Part shown: positions 16,301-24,703 of the stretch, piece by piece | Layout of the letters: the number at the start of each line of letters is the position of its first letter | How positions within the stretch are numbered: position 1 is the stretch's first letter | Notes under the pieces: generated by a model | What the model saw: the letters and a program-made list of their open reading frames with translations, nothing else | What the model was told of the DNA's origin: nothing | Database searches by the model: none | Program-made: the position numbers and the translations under genes | Assembly (NCBI GenBank): GCA_044433305.1 | Contig: JAWXTS010000021.1 | Location: 1 to 24,826 of the forward strand | DNA: 24,826 nt | DNA from: JAWXTS01 sp044433305 | GTDB taxonomy: Bacteria > Bacteroidota > Bacteroidia > Bacteroidales > Rikenellaceae | Direction: 5' to 3'

Positions 16301-16706
16301 ACGCCTTTATCGAGTTATCGACTCGCTGAGCGGCAAGGGTGAGATAGACAGCTTCCAAGAGAATATGATAGACAGGTTTGGCAGTATGCCTGAGCCAGCC
16401 TCTGGGCTTTTCTATGCCGTTCGCATACGTGGACTGTGTACCAAGCTAGGCTTCGAGAAGGCCATAATCAAAAATGGCATTATGATACTTCAATTTGTTT
16501 TTGATACCCACTCGTCATATTATCGTAGTGCAGTGTTTACCTCTATCTTGCAGGTTGTTACAAGTGCAGGCGGTAAATTCAAGCTAAAACAAAATGGCGA
16601 CAAGTTATCTGTTGTTGTTCACAAGGTCTCGGGGCTTGGTTCTGCTTATGAGGTGCTAGAAGATTTGACACAAAAAGCTCAAAAGGCCATCCACGAAAAC
16701 AACTAA
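13326..16706 (+). CDS. mfd: Transcription-repair coupling factor Mfd
   Basis: Mfd is the ATP-driven translocase that removes RNA polymerase stalled at DNA damage and recruits UvrA for excision repair. The 1126 residues follow the standard order: UvrB-homology modules (about 1-340), CarD-like RNA-polymerase-interacting domain around 424-500 (GDYIVHIDHGVGRF, from 428), and the RecG-like motor. The motor shows Walker A GDVGFGKTE (576-584), the DEEQ box (677-680), TATPIPRT and QLRGRVGR (846-853). The TRCF C-terminal domain (about 960-1080) ends the protein. It follows rng by 34 bases with no promoter visible, so the two are probably cotranscribed. All key motifs are intact. Confidence 0.97.
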   Translation: MNIKELSEIFGRSKNDKELIKEWDKTQTILLNSLCGSSSSITSSHILKSKGGIHIFVCEDRDMASYLCNDLYSLLDEQQVLLFPTAYKRSVVYGREAPDGIVRRTAVLNAIRSFDKGYLAICTYPEALTEKVVDKSTMAGSILSLKQGQQIAMSQVSELLTIAGFNKVDFVYEPGQFSLRGGIIDLFSFSDNRPFRLDFFGDEIDSIRYFEIGTQLSVEKIDSVDIVPNLKRSEGKTVSFASFVGDKATYWFDDPKHFIDKIKSIRTKILHELEEPSQIDAMVTGPKTFLNETLDNRYVIYRDNLEARAAELTIDFETSPQPQFNKQFELLAENFRDFTKQGYRCFILSENRAQIERLTNIFNSLGEREVSFESALVTLHDGFVDHANKLCLYTDHQIFDRHHRYRINNEIEKSEAFTIAELNSLSVGDYIVHIDHGVGRFGGLSRRVENGKVQEAIKLIYRDNDVLLVGVHSLHRISRYKSKDAEPPRVYKLGSGAWQKLKTAAKKAVKDIARELIQLYAKRKASAGFAFMPDGYLQNELEASFIYEDTPDQVKAMAAIKTDMESTVPMDRLVCGDVGFGKTELAVRAAFKAVCDSKQVAVLVPTTILALQHYRTFSGRLASFPVRVEHLSRSKSAAQVRQTLLELKAGKIDILVGTHKILGKSVEFNDLGLLIVDEEQKFGVSAKEKLRQLRANVDTLTLTATPIPRTLQFSLMGARDLSVIKTPPLNRQPVQTESHVFDEELVREAIEYELSRNGQVYYIHNRVEDIMSVAGMIQRLCPAARVGVGHGQLNPQKMEKLMMDFIYGDYDVLVATSIIESGVDVPNANTMIIDNAQRFGLSVLHQLRGRVGRSNRKAFCYLFSPPDEMLSSEARRRLRAIEEFSELGSGFNIAMQDLDIRGAGNLLGGEQSGFVADIGFETYQKILSEAMNELQEEQAQATGEDAAVPNNVNKISSGQGDSVREYISDTQLDTDCEAYLPDDYIGQPSEKLRLYRVIDSLSGKGEIDSFQENMIDRFGSMPEPASGLFYAVRIRGLCTKLGFEKAIIKNGIMILQFVFDTHSSYYRSAVFTSILQVVTSAGGKFKLKQNGDKLSVVVHKVSGLGSAYEVLEDLTQKAQKAIHENN

Positions 16707-16742
16707 TTTGAAAAAAAAGTGGGCAACTTCTAAACTAATAAT

Positions 16743-16750
16743 TAACTTTG
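16743..16750 (+). promoter_or_regulatory. coaX: Candidate -7 element for coaX
   Basis: TAACTTTG matches TAnnTTTG, 22 bases before the coaX start. The region 19-21 bases upstream has no TTTG. It lies in the 66-base gap after mfd, where a new transcript for the envelope cluster may begin. Confidence 0.35.
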
Positions 16751-16772
16751 TACGTTACTTAAACAATAAAGA

Positions 16773-17519
16773 GTGAATTTAACTATTGATATAGGCAATA
16801 CTTTTACGAAAATCGCGCTTATGGAAAAGGGCGATGTTGTAAAGATGTGCAGGGTCGAGGTTTTAGACCGTGACTGTATTGCCAGCTTTATAGAAGGCTG
16901 TGAACATATAAGTGGAGCCATAGTTTGTTCGTTGAAAGATGTAGATTCTGTCCTTGAAGATTATCTAAAGCAGATAGCAGACAAGTACTTAAGGCTGACA
17001 CCTGAAACCAAGGTGCCTCTGAAAAATCTATATCAGACTCCGATGACCCTTGGCGTTGATCGTATGGCTGCTGCTGTTGGAGCCTCGGCACTATTCCCCG
17101 ATACTAATTTATTGGTGGTAGACTTTGGCACCGCAATTACCATAGACGTTGTTACATCTAGCGGTGAGTTCTTGGGAGGGAACATATCTCCCGGAGCAGC
17201 TACACGCTTTCGAGCACTTAATACTTTTACCGAATCGTTGCCACTGCTGAGCCTTTGCGATTGCAAAGAAGATGCTCTTCAGGCTGGTTTGTCGCTCGGT
17301 CGCTCTACTAGAGAGGCCATAGAAAAGGGCGTGGTAGAAGGTATTGTTCTAGAAATTGAAGGTTATATGACCAGATTTTTTGAACAATATGAAAAAAATA
17401 AGGTTATTTTTACTGGCGGAGATGAAAAATTCTTTGCAAAGAAGTTTAAAAATACGATATTTGCAACTTGTGACCTAGTAATGTATGGGTTAAACAGAAT
17501 AATGGAACATAATGCATAG
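16773..17519 (+). CDS. coaX: Type III pantothenate kinase
   Basis: CoaX phosphorylates pantothenate with ATP, the first committed step of coenzyme A synthesis. The 248-residue ASKHA-fold protein shows the phosphate-1 motif IDIGNTFTK (5-13), the pantothenate-site GVDRMAA (94-100), phosphate-2 DFGTAITID (117-125) and GGNISPGAATRFRAL. The start is a GTG at 16773; no ATG is available that keeps the first motif. Type III kinases are cytosolic, need a monovalent cation such as potassium and are not feedback-inhibited by CoA. Its end overlaps the next gene by 8 bases, tying it to the envelope cluster. Confidence 0.94.
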   Translation: MNLTIDIGNTFTKIALMEKGDVVKMCRVEVLDRDCIASFIEGCEHISGAIVCSLKDVDSVLEDYLKQIADKYLRLTPETKVPLKNLYQTPMTLGVDRMAAAVGASALFPDTNLLVVDFGTAITIDVVTSSGEFLGGNISPGAATRFRALNTFTESLPLLSLCDCKEDALQAGLSLGRSTREAIEKGVVEGIVLEIEGYMTRFFEQYEKNKVIFTGGDEKFFAKKFKNTIFATCDLVMYGLNRIMEHNA

Positions 17520-18810
17520 AAGACTATCACTATTACTACTAACTTTAGTAGGAATGATGTTTTGCGCTGGGGTGTCAGCTCAAAGTAGTAGCATCAACAC
17601 ATTTTCACCTTACACCTTTTATGGTTTAGGAGACTTTATGACTCAGGGAGCTGCCTATCAGCAATCTATGGGTGGAGCAGGTGTTGCATATCGCAGTGCT
17701 GGAATGATTAACCTCTTGAACCCTGCGGCACTCGCAAATACGGGTCGTAAGAGTGTGATCTTTAATGTCGGACTTGAGGGTACCAACGTTTACTCGAGCA
17801 GTGCTACCACATCATCGAGCTTTAATACCTTTAACATTAGAGACATCGCACTTCAGATGTCAGTCTATGAGAACATGGGTATTAGTTTTAGTATGACTCC
17901 ACTTACAGAAGTAGGTTACCGTGTGAGCGTAAAAGAAACAGATAGTGACCTTTTGGTTGATGTTGGTCAGGTAGAGTATATGTATGCAGGTGAAGGTGGT
18001 GTTAGCCAGTTTAAATTCGGCTACGGTCTGAACCTATTTAAGAATGTAGCTCTTGGTGCTGAGGCGGTATATTACCACGGAAGTATCGAGCGTACGTTCA
18101 ACTCTGTGATAACAGCTACCATTCAGCCTACTGTTGCTAACGGTGTTACAGGTTCTGCTCGTGATGATATTTCAAAGTTGTCTTATGGTGTGGGTTTCCA
18201 AGCTAGCCCTATATTCAACTCTAAACGAATACTTACACTAGCTGCCACTTACCACAAAGGTATGAATCTGAATCCAGAGACTACTCGCGACATACAATCT
18301 TCTGGTATCTTTGTTGATACAGTAGCTTATAGTGCATTGTTCACTAACTATATCATGCCAGACCAGATTACAGCAGGTGTGTCTTACCAGACTTCATCGT
18401 TTAGTATTAATGCAGACTATACTTACCAAGACTGGAACGGAGAGAATCCTTCAGACTATGTTAACTCGGTAAGCTACAACAATAATAACGCAATAAAAGT
18501 AGGAGCAGAGTATACCCCTAATAGAGGTGACATCCGCTCGTTCATGAAACGTGTAACTTATCGTGCTGGTGTGCGCAAAGGCAACTACTACATGAGTTAC
18601 TATGGTCAGGATATAGAAGAGACAGCTGTGACGGTAGGTTTTGGTATCCCTATGAAGTTCAATAGCTACTCAATGATTAATGTAGGCTTGGAATATGGTC
18701 AGCGAGGTACAACTTCGGCAGGTCTTATCAAAGAGAACTATGTTAAGGTTTCTCTTGGCTTGAGCTTGTTTGCTGAGGATTATTGGTTCGTAAAACCAAA
18801 ATATGATTAA
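17512..18810 (+). CDS. Probable outer-membrane beta-barrel protein
   Basis: The 432-residue protein has a signal peptide (about 1-24, LLLLTLVGMMFCAGVSAQS) and, after processing, a region rich in alternating Tyr, Phe, Gly and Ser typical of barrel strands. The N-terminal part NTFSPYTFYGLGDFM followed by MGGAGVAYRSAGMINLLNPAALA resembles the start of FadL/OmpP1-like or PorV-like barrels, where a glycine-rich hatch begins with NPA-type motifs. The last strands end with ENYVKVSLGLSLFAEDYWF. Its exact family and cargo are unknown. It overlaps coaX by 8 bases and is followed 28 bases later by the TPR protein gene, which suggests that both are made together. Codon use is biased (few ATA codons), consistent with high expression. 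Confidence 0.75.
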   Translation: MHRRLSLLLLTLVGMMFCAGVSAQSSSINTFSPYTFYGLGDFMTQGAAYQQSMGGAGVAYRSAGMINLLNPAALANTGRKSVIFNVGLEGTNVYSSSATTSSSFNTFNIRDIALQMSVYENMGISFSMTPLTEVGYRVSVKETDSDLLVDVGQVEYMYAGEGGVSQFKFGYGLNLFKNVALGAEAVYYHGSIERTFNSVITATIQPTVANGVTGSARDDISKLSYGVGFQASPIFNSKRILTLAATYHKGMNLNPETTRDIQSSGIFVDTVAYSALFTNYIMPDQITAGVSYQTSSFSINADYTYQDWNGENPSDYVNSVSYNNNNAIKVGAEYTPNRGDIRSFMKRVTYRAGVRKGNYYMSYYGQDIEETAVTVGFGIPMKFNSYSMINVGLEYGQRGTTSAGLIKENYVKVSLGLSLFAEDYWFVKPKYD

Positions 18811-18838
18811 AACCAAAAACATAAAATAAAAATAGAGT

Positions 18839-20188
18839 ATGAAAAAATTTTACCTGTTAACCGCAATGGCGAGCTTGATGCTTGGAGCAGCAGCACTACC
18901 AGCTGAGGCACAACAAGTACAACCTTACCAAAACCCAATCTATGGTGCTGACTCAGCATCACGCGTTAGAAACGCCCTTAATTACAATTACCTAAGTGAC
19001 AAGTACAAAGCTCGTGACTATGATGGCGCGATAGAACTACTTTCAGACCTTATGGTGCAGGCTCCAAAGATTTCTCAGAACATTTATATCTATGGTATAA
19101 ATATCTATCGTACGAAAATCGCTGGTTCAAAATCTGTTGCTGAAAGAAATACTTATGTAGATTCATTGATGACAGTTTATGACAAACGTGCAGAGAACTA
19201 TGGTGACAATGCAGAGCGTGGCAAAGGTTATATCATGACCCTTAAAGCTCTTGACTTCCTTAACTATAAGCCAACAGACAGAGATGGTATCCGTGACTTG
19301 TTCTGTGCAGCTATCGAGGAGTCAGGCTCAACCATAGATCCTAATGCTGTTGCTGCATACTTTAATGCCGCAACAACAGACTACAAGAACATGGTTATTG
19401 AGACAGAGTTCTACCTTAACGAGTATGACCGCTTGACAACAGTGTTTGATGGCATGGCCGAATCAGATGATTTGACTAAGTCAAAAGAGACTTTTGAGGC
19501 TTTGTTTATTGGTAGTGGTGCTGCAGACTGTACTAATCTAGAGAAATTGTTCCGTCCACGTTTCGAGGCTACTCCAGAGGATACAGTAATGCTTGCAAAA
19601 GCAGTTAGCCTTATGACACGTAACCAGTGTACTGGTGACTTGGTTACAGAAATGGGTGAGGCTTATTATGCTGTATCTCCTTCTGCTACTACTGCGATGT
19701 TGTTGGCTTCTGCTTTCGAGGAGAAACAAAATTATGAGAAATCACGTCAATATTTGACTGAGGCTATCGCTGTTGAGACAGACCCAACACAAAAAGCGAA
19801 CCTTGCAATGCGTATCGCAGGTTCTGAGCTTGGTGCAGGCAATGCACGTGAGGCTGCAGACTTTGCACGTCAAGCAATCGAAATCAACCCTGAGAGCGGT
19901 TATGCTTACCTTATCCTAGCAAATGCTTATGGTATGGGTAGCAACTCGTGCAGCGGCTTCGATAGCCAAGCAGTATCTTGGTTGGTTGTAGACCTATTGG
20001 GTAAAGCTAAAACTTTGCTTGCAGATGACGCAAAACAAGTTGAGACAATCAACGAGTTGATTTCTAGCTACTACCAACGTTTCCCAAGTGATGAGGAATG
20101 TTTCTTCCGCAACCTAAGCAACGGCTCAAGCTTCTCAGTAAGATGTGGTTGGATCTCAGGTAGCACACTAGTTCGTGTTGGTAACTAA
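18839..20188 (+). CDS. Secreted tetratricopeptide-repeat protein
   Basis: A 449-residue protein with a clear signal peptide (about 1-24, LMLGAAALPAEAQQ). TPR-like helical pairs are visible from about 296 to 365, for example EKSRQYLTEAIAVETDPTQK and AADFARQAIEINPESGYAYL, with the canonical AY-x-x-LANAYG at the end of one repeat. The earlier region is helical and charged and may hold divergent repeats. The tail has three cysteines (CFFRNLSNGSSFSVRCGW and an earlier NSCSGF) that could form periplasmic disulfides. I cannot assign a specific function; TPR proteins usually act as assembly platforms. It lies between the barrel protein and lptC, pointing to outer-membrane biogenesis. ATA isoleucine codons are rare, as in highly expressed genes. 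Confidence 0.8.
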   Translation: MKKFYLLTAMASLMLGAAALPAEAQQVQPYQNPIYGADSASRVRNALNYNYLSDKYKARDYDGAIELLSDLMVQAPKISQNIYIYGINIYRTKIAGSKSVAERNTYVDSLMTVYDKRAENYGDNAERGKGYIMTLKALDFLNYKPTDRDGIRDLFCAAIEESGSTIDPNAVAAYFNAATTDYKNMVIETEFYLNEYDRLTTVFDGMAESDDLTKSKETFEALFIGSGAADCTNLEKLFRPRFEATPEDTVMLAKAVSLMTRNQCTGDLVTEMGEAYYAVSPSATTAMLLASAFEEKQNYEKSRQYLTEAIAVETDPTQKANLAMRIAGSELGAGNAREAADFARQAIEINPESGYAYLILANAYGMGSNSCSGFDSQAVSWLVVDLLGKAKTLLADDAKQVETINELISSYYQRFPSDEECFFRNLSNGSSFSVRCGWISGSTLVRVGN

Positions 20189-20198
20189 GAATAACAAT

Positions 20199-20981
20199 GT
20201 GAAAGCCCTTAGGGTGATAAGATTTAGCTTGGTAGCACTTCAAATTTTTTGGAGTGCTATCTTGCTTTTCTCGTGTGCAGAGGAGAAGACCATTACCGAG
20301 GAGAGTACAGACCCCAACTTAATGACTCAACAGAGCGAGGATCTTACCATCATAAACTCCTCTAATGGCGAACTCTCTTACCATTTTGAGACCCCACTAC
20401 TAGAGCGCTACGACATGGCTAATGAGCCTTATATGGAGTTTCGCAAGGGTGTCAAGATGATAACTTTTAATGACTCTACGCGTACCGTTGAGTCGACCTT
20501 GGTTGCTAATTATGCAATTTTTTATGAGAAAAGAGAGCTTTGGGAGGCTAAGGGAGATGTTGTTGTGGTTAATGCCGAAGGTGATAAACTGGAGACGCAG
20601 CAACTATTCTGGAACCAAACTCGCAAGGTTATATATTCAAATGTAGATTCTAAGGTCACTCAGGGCGAGGATGTCATGTATGGTATAGGCTTTGAGTCTG
20701 ACGAGACCTTCACCGATTTTGAGTTTCGCAAACCTAGAGGACGTGTCGAGGTCGATGTTGAACCCATGCCTTCAGATAGCCTAGCTGTTGCAGATACGCT
20801 TAGCACGGCGGCTCCAAGTGTGAACCCTGCCACTTCAAGTGTAAATCCTATTGCTCCAAGCTTTAACCCTCGAAACCCAGCAAGCAAAAATATAGAGCGC
20901 GATCGAGAACTAGACAGGGAGCGTAGTCGTTTTGACAGCGTTCGCAGAGCCGATAGGCTTGAGCGTCTAGTGCGCGAATAA
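20199..20981 (+). CDS. lptC: LPS export protein LptC (lipoprotein form) with low-complexity C-terminal tail
   Basis: LptC passes lipopolysaccharide from the LptBFG transporter to the periplasmic LptA bridge. From the GTG at 20199 the protein has 260 residues, with a lipoprotein signal ending in LLFSC (Cys26); a GTG at 20175 overlapping the TPR gene is an alternative start. The core (about 70-185) shows the LptC pattern FRKGVKMITFNDS, ANYAIFYEKRELWEAKGDVV, LETQQLFWNQ and YGIGFESDETFTDF. After residue about 190 comes a Pro/Ser/Asn-rich triplicate (SVNPATSSVNPIAPSFNP, encoded around 20817-20870) and an Arg/Glu/Asp-rich end, which most LptC proteins lack. It follows the TPR gene by 10 bases. Confidence 0.82.
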   Translation: MKALRVIRFSLVALQIFWSAILLFSCAEEKTITEESTDPNLMTQQSEDLTIINSSNGELSYHFETPLLERYDMANEPYMEFRKGVKMITFNDSTRTVESTLVANYAIFYEKRELWEAKGDVVVVNAEGDKLETQQLFWNQTRKVIYSNVDSKVTQGEDVMYGIGFESDETFTDFEFRKPRGRVEVDVEPMPSDSLAVADTLSTAAPSVNPATSSVNPIAPSFNPRNPASKNIERDRELDRERSRFDSVRRADRLERLVRE

Positions 20982-21059
20982 TCCGCTTTGGGTGAGGTTT
21001 TATGCGATGTTGCTTTAAGCAAACCACTTGGTGTCAAGAACTTAAATTAAATAAATGAT

Positions 21060-22328
21060 ATGTTAGCTATAATAATAACCATTTTGGTATCTCTGATATT
21101 TTCGGCCTTCTTTTCGGGCATGGAGATAGCTTTCGTGTCATCTAATAAGCTCAAACTTGAAATTGATAAGAAGCAAAGCCGCGCATTTAATTATGTGGCG
21201 AGTCTGTTTTCGCGTCACCAAGGTCAGTATATAACCACTCTTTTGGTCGGCAATAATATAGCCCTAGTAGTATACTCTATATTTATGAGTACCTTTATTA
21301 AGGAGCTGTTGGGTATCTCTGCTATCGAGATTTCAAATTGGGATATTTTGCTTGAGACTCTAATTTCCACTGTGGTCATAATTTTTGCCGCTGAGTTTAT
21401 CCCTAAGGCTATTGTCAAAATCAACCCTAACTTCTACTATAAGCTCTTCTCTATTCCAGTTTATGTAATATTCTTGATATTCTATCCTATATCTAAGTTC
21501 TCGACGCTGCTGTCAATAGTCATACTAAAGATTGCTGGCATAAAGGTGAACGACGAGAATGATATTATCACCTTTGACCGCGTCGACTTGGCCAACCTGC
21601 TAGACGATGTTGCGGACAATGACTCGTTGCCAGAGCAGGAAAAGGACATAAAGTTGTTTCAGAATGCACTCGACTTCTCAGAGCTGGCCGTTCGCGACTG
21701 CATGGTCCCACGTGTGGATATTGAGGGTATAGATGTGGAGGAGGATATACAGAGCCTGCACCAGAAGTTTATAGACACCAACTGTTCGCGACTTATAGTT
21801 TATGAGGGCACCGTTGATAATGTCATAGGGTATATACACTCAAAGAGTTTGTTCAAGGGGGAGAATACCATTCGTGGGTTGTTGAAGCCTGTGGAGTTTG
21901 TTCCCGAGAGCATGCCCGCACAGAAGCTGCTGTCGCTATTTATCAAACGCCACCATTCGATGGCTATCGTTATAGATGAGTTTGGAGGTACGGCAGGTCT
22001 GCTTACCATAGAAGATATTTTGGAAGAGATTTTTGGAGAGATAGAAGACGAGCATGACGAATCGAGCCTTGTTGAGCGCAAGATTAGTGACAATGAGTAC
22101 ATCTTGTCTACTCGTTTGGAGGTCGACTACCTGAATGACAAATATGATTTTGATATACCCAAGACCGATGAGTATGAAACCCTGGCAGGCTATATCATAT
22201 TCCATAACCAAGACATACCAGAGCAGGGCGAGGAAATAACAATTTCGGATAAGAAATTTAAGATATTACGTAAAAGTAGTTCCAAAATCGAACTAGTAAA
22301 CTTGATAATATTGAAAAAAAGAGATTAA
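21060..22328 (+). CDS. CorC/HlyC-type membrane protein (DUF21, CBS pair, transporter-associated domain)
   Basis: This 422-residue inner-membrane protein belongs to the CNNM/CorC family, members of which are linked to magnesium or cobalt efflux; older annotation as hemolysin is not informative. An N-terminal DUF21 membrane domain with about four hydrophobic segments (about 1-150) starts with SLIFSAFFSGMEIAFVSSNK. A CBS pair follows (about 210-330), beginning at MVPRVDIEG (215) and containing DEFGGTAGLLTIEDILEE (from 306). The C-terminal CorC_HlyC domain (about 340-420) ends the protein. GldE, a related gliding-associated protein, is an alternative name for some homologues, but the neighbours lptC and ppiD fit the general CorC-like group. 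It starts 78 bases after lptC with no promoter box that I could see. Confidence 0.9.
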   Translation: MLAIIITILVSLIFSAFFSGMEIAFVSSNKLKLEIDKKQSRAFNYVASLFSRHQGQYITTLLVGNNIALVVYSIFMSTFIKELLGISAIEISNWDILLETLISTVVIIFAAEFIPKAIVKINPNFYYKLFSIPVYVIFLIFYPISKFSTLLSIVILKIAGIKVNDENDIITFDRVDLANLLDDVADNDSLPEQEKDIKLFQNALDFSELAVRDCMVPRVDIEGIDVEEDIQSLHQKFIDTNCSRLIVYEGTVDNVIGYIHSKSLFKGENTIRGLLKPVEFVPESMPAQKLLSLFIKRHHSMAIVIDEFGGTAGLLTIEDILEEIFGEIEDEHDESSLVERKISDNEYILSTRLEVDYLNDKYDFDIPKTDEYETLAGYIIFHNQDIPEQGEEITISDKKFKILRKSSSKIELVNLIILKKRD

Positions 22329-22364
22329 GGTTGTAAGATTAGAGTAGAATCACGATAAAATTAC

Positions 22365-22372
22365 TATCTTTG
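22365..22372 (+). promoter_or_regulatory. Candidate -7 element for the PpiD/SurA-like gene
   Basis: TATCTTTG matches TAnnTTTG exactly, 38 bases before the ATG at 22411. At -33 the best match is TTAG (22339-22342, spacer 22), so the promoter is partial. It suggests that the chaperone gene can be expressed separately. Confidence 0.4.
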
Positions 22373-22410
22373 AACCTCATTTAGATTAATTGATTAAAAA
22401 TAATTATAAA

Positions 22411-24477
22411 ATGGCTACATTAAACACATTAAGAACAAAAATGGGCTGGCTGCTAATGGCAGTGATTGGTCTAGCTTTGCTAGCATTTCTTTTAGGTGAT
22501 TTGTCTGGTTCGGGCAGCATGCTATTCAACAGCAAGAAAATGCAAGTTGGAGAAGTTGCTGGCGAAGGTATCAGCTATGAAACGTTCTCAAATCGCTACG
22601 AATATTATAAATCTATCCGTCAGATGATGATAGGATCAGAGAGCCTTTCAGAATCAGACCTAGAGGCAGTAAAAAACGAGGCTTGGCAGAACATCATCTC
22701 TGAGATTGTTATCGATCCTAACTATGAGGAGCTAGGTATTCTAGTCTCTGAGACTGAGCAAATCGATATGGTAAGCGGAACTTTCCTTTCACCAGTTATC
22801 GTTCAGATGTTTACAAACCCTCAAACTGGCATGTTTGATGTTAACTTCTTGAGAAACTTTGTGGCAAGCATTCCTAATGACCCATCAGGAAGTTCAGATG
22901 CCCTTTGGCAATATATCAAGACTAACATGAACAAAGAGCGCATGAATTCAAAATACATGACTCTTGTTGGTCGCGGTATGTTTGTTACAGATGCTGAGAT
23001 AGATCAAGCCATCGCAGATAACTCAAAATCTTATCAAGTATCTTATGTTTCTGCCGCCTACAATTCAATTCCAGATTCAACAGTAAGCGTTTCTAACTCA
23101 GATATTAAAGCATACTATAACGCACACCGCAACGACTTTAAACGTACAGCAGTACGTGATGTTGAGTATGTATTGTTTAGTGTTGAGCCATCAAACGATG
23201 ACTTCCTTCAGGCAGCAACTGTTATTGATGGTCTAGCAGCTGAGTTTGCAGCTTCAGAGTCACCAATGCAATACGCTCAACTAAACTCACACAGCACACC
23301 AGATACTCGCTACCTTAAAGATCTTCAGCTTTCAGGCAATATGGCTATTATGGCAGAGAAGGGTGATCTAGACTTGATAGAGGGACCAGTACTAGCTGGT
23401 AATACGTACACTATGACACGTATCTCAGATGTTAAGATGATTCCAGATAGCGTAGGTGCAAAACACATCTTGTTGCCAGCTACAAGCACAGAGCAAGCAG
23501 ATAGCATCGTTAGAGCAATCAAGGGTGGAGCTTCTTTTGCAGCTCTTTCAGCACAATACTCTCTTGACACTTATGCAGCGAGCCAAGGCGGAGACCTAGG
23601 ACATTTTGCTCCAGAGCAAATGGTACCTGAGTTTGCAGATGCTGTTGTTGCTAGCCGTGTAGGTGATGTATTTGTTGTTGAGTCACAGTTTGGTTTGCAC
23701 GTTGTTCAAACAACATTCAAGATGCCTGCTGTTAAGAAAACTCAGTTTGCAACTGTTGTTTACGAGATTGAGCCAAGTGCTGCTACTGACCAAATAGTAT
23801 ATTCTAATGCAAGCTCATTCTTTGAGCAAGCAACAGGTTCACAGTCTAACTTCGATGCTGCTGTAAACGAGAAAGGTGTTTCAAAACGTATTGCACGCAT
23901 CAATCCTACCGATCTTAACGCTACGGGTCTTGCTGACTCACGCGAGTTGGTTCGTTGGGCTTACAATCAGAAAGCAGGCGATGTTTCTTCTATCATGAAA
24001 ATTGGCGAGGACTATGTTGTTGCATTGTTGACATCTGTACAAGAAGATGGCTTTGCACCAGTAGAGAAAGTAGCGTCAGAGATTGCTCCTTTGGTTCGCC
24101 AAGAGAAAAAAGCAGATCTTCTAGCTGCTAAGATGACTGGTTCTACACTTGAGCAGGTTGCTCAGGCTATCGGTAAAGAGGTTGGTTCTTCAGCTGATGT
24201 AGAGTTCAACTCATATTATTTTGAAGGTGCTGGCATGGAGCCAAAACTTATAGGTGCTGTTACAGGTGCAAAACAAGGTGCTTTGTCAAAAGTTGTTGAT
24301 GGTATAACAGGCGTTTATATGTTTACTGTTGATAGCCAGACAGACATTGAGGCTCCAGATGCTAAAGACGAGCAGGTTCGTTTGCAGGCTATCTCTGAGG
24401 CATATATTTCAGATAGAGTTACTCAGGCCTTTATGTTGAAGGCTGACATCAAAGATTATAGAGTTAAATTCTTCTAG
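22411..24477 (+). CDS. PpiD/SurA-like membrane-anchored periplasmic folding factor (parvulin)
   Basis: This 688-residue protein is anchored by one N-terminal helix (about 11-30, MGWLLMAVIGLALLAFLLGD) with the rest in the periplasm. A SurA_N-like chaperone region (about 45-340) with SNRYEYYKSIRQMM is followed by a parvulin prolyl isomerase domain (about 346-440) containing AKHILL, GGASFAALSAQYS, GGDLGHFAPEQMVPEFADAV and FGLHVVQ, the conserved parvulin blocks. A second, degenerate PpiC-like or SurA-type part follows. The layout matches PpiD, which helps outer-membrane proteins leave the Sec translocon. I start at the ATG 22411 because the TTG at 22390 adds only seven residues. Codon use is of the highly expressed type. 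It is the last gene before a strong hairpin. Confidence 0.88.
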   Translation: MATLNTLRTKMGWLLMAVIGLALLAFLLGDLSGSGSMLFNSKKMQVGEVAGEGISYETFSNRYEYYKSIRQMMIGSESLSESDLEAVKNEAWQNIISEIVIDPNYEELGILVSETEQIDMVSGTFLSPVIVQMFTNPQTGMFDVNFLRNFVASIPNDPSGSSDALWQYIKTNMNKERMNSKYMTLVGRGMFVTDAEIDQAIADNSKSYQVSYVSAAYNSIPDSTVSVSNSDIKAYYNAHRNDFKRTAVRDVEYVLFSVEPSNDDFLQAATVIDGLAAEFAASESPMQYAQLNSHSTPDTRYLKDLQLSGNMAIMAEKGDLDLIEGPVLAGNTYTMTRISDVKMIPDSVGAKHILLPATSTEQADSIVRAIKGGASFAALSAQYSLDTYAASQGGDLGHFAPEQMVPEFADAVVASRVGDVFVVESQFGLHVVQTTFKMPAVKKTQFATVVYEIEPSAATDQIVYSNASSFFEQATGSQSNFDAAVNEKGVSKRIARINPTDLNATGLADSRELVRWAYNQKAGDVSSIMKIGEDYVVALLTSVQEDGFAPVEKVASEIAPLVRQEKKADLLAAKMTGSTLEQVAQAIGKEVGSSADVEFNSYYFEGAGMEPKLIGAVTGAKQGALSKVVDGITGVYMFTVDSQTDIEAPDAKDEQVRLQAISEAYISDRVTQAFMLKADIKDYRVKFF

Positions 24478-24517
24478 AGTCATTTTTCCACGCTATTGTG
24501 TGGGTGGTAGTATATAT

Positions 24518-24548
24518 CAGCGGCTGTTCCTTTAAGGAGCGGCCGCTG
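24518..24548 (+). terminator. Strong hairpin after the PpiD-like gene, probable terminator
   Basis: CAGCGGC (24518-24524) pairs perfectly with GCCGCTG (24542-24548). The inner arm TGTTCC pairs with GGAGCG (24536-24541) with two G-U pairs, giving a 13-base stem and a TTTAA loop. The downstream run is only moderately U-rich (TTGTTATGTTATG). It lies 40 bases after the stop. Confidence 0.6.
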
Positions 24549-24703
24549 TTGTTATGTTATGGGTATGAGGCGTGTCGTGGAAGTGTTGTGGGGTGTGTTG
24601 AACGGACTTATAAGGCAGTGCGAGGTAGGCGTGCGAGGTTAATCCACGCAAGTTGTATGTGTGCTTTTAGATGTTTAGGGGGGAGTTGGGCGGAGTGCTT
24701 TCT

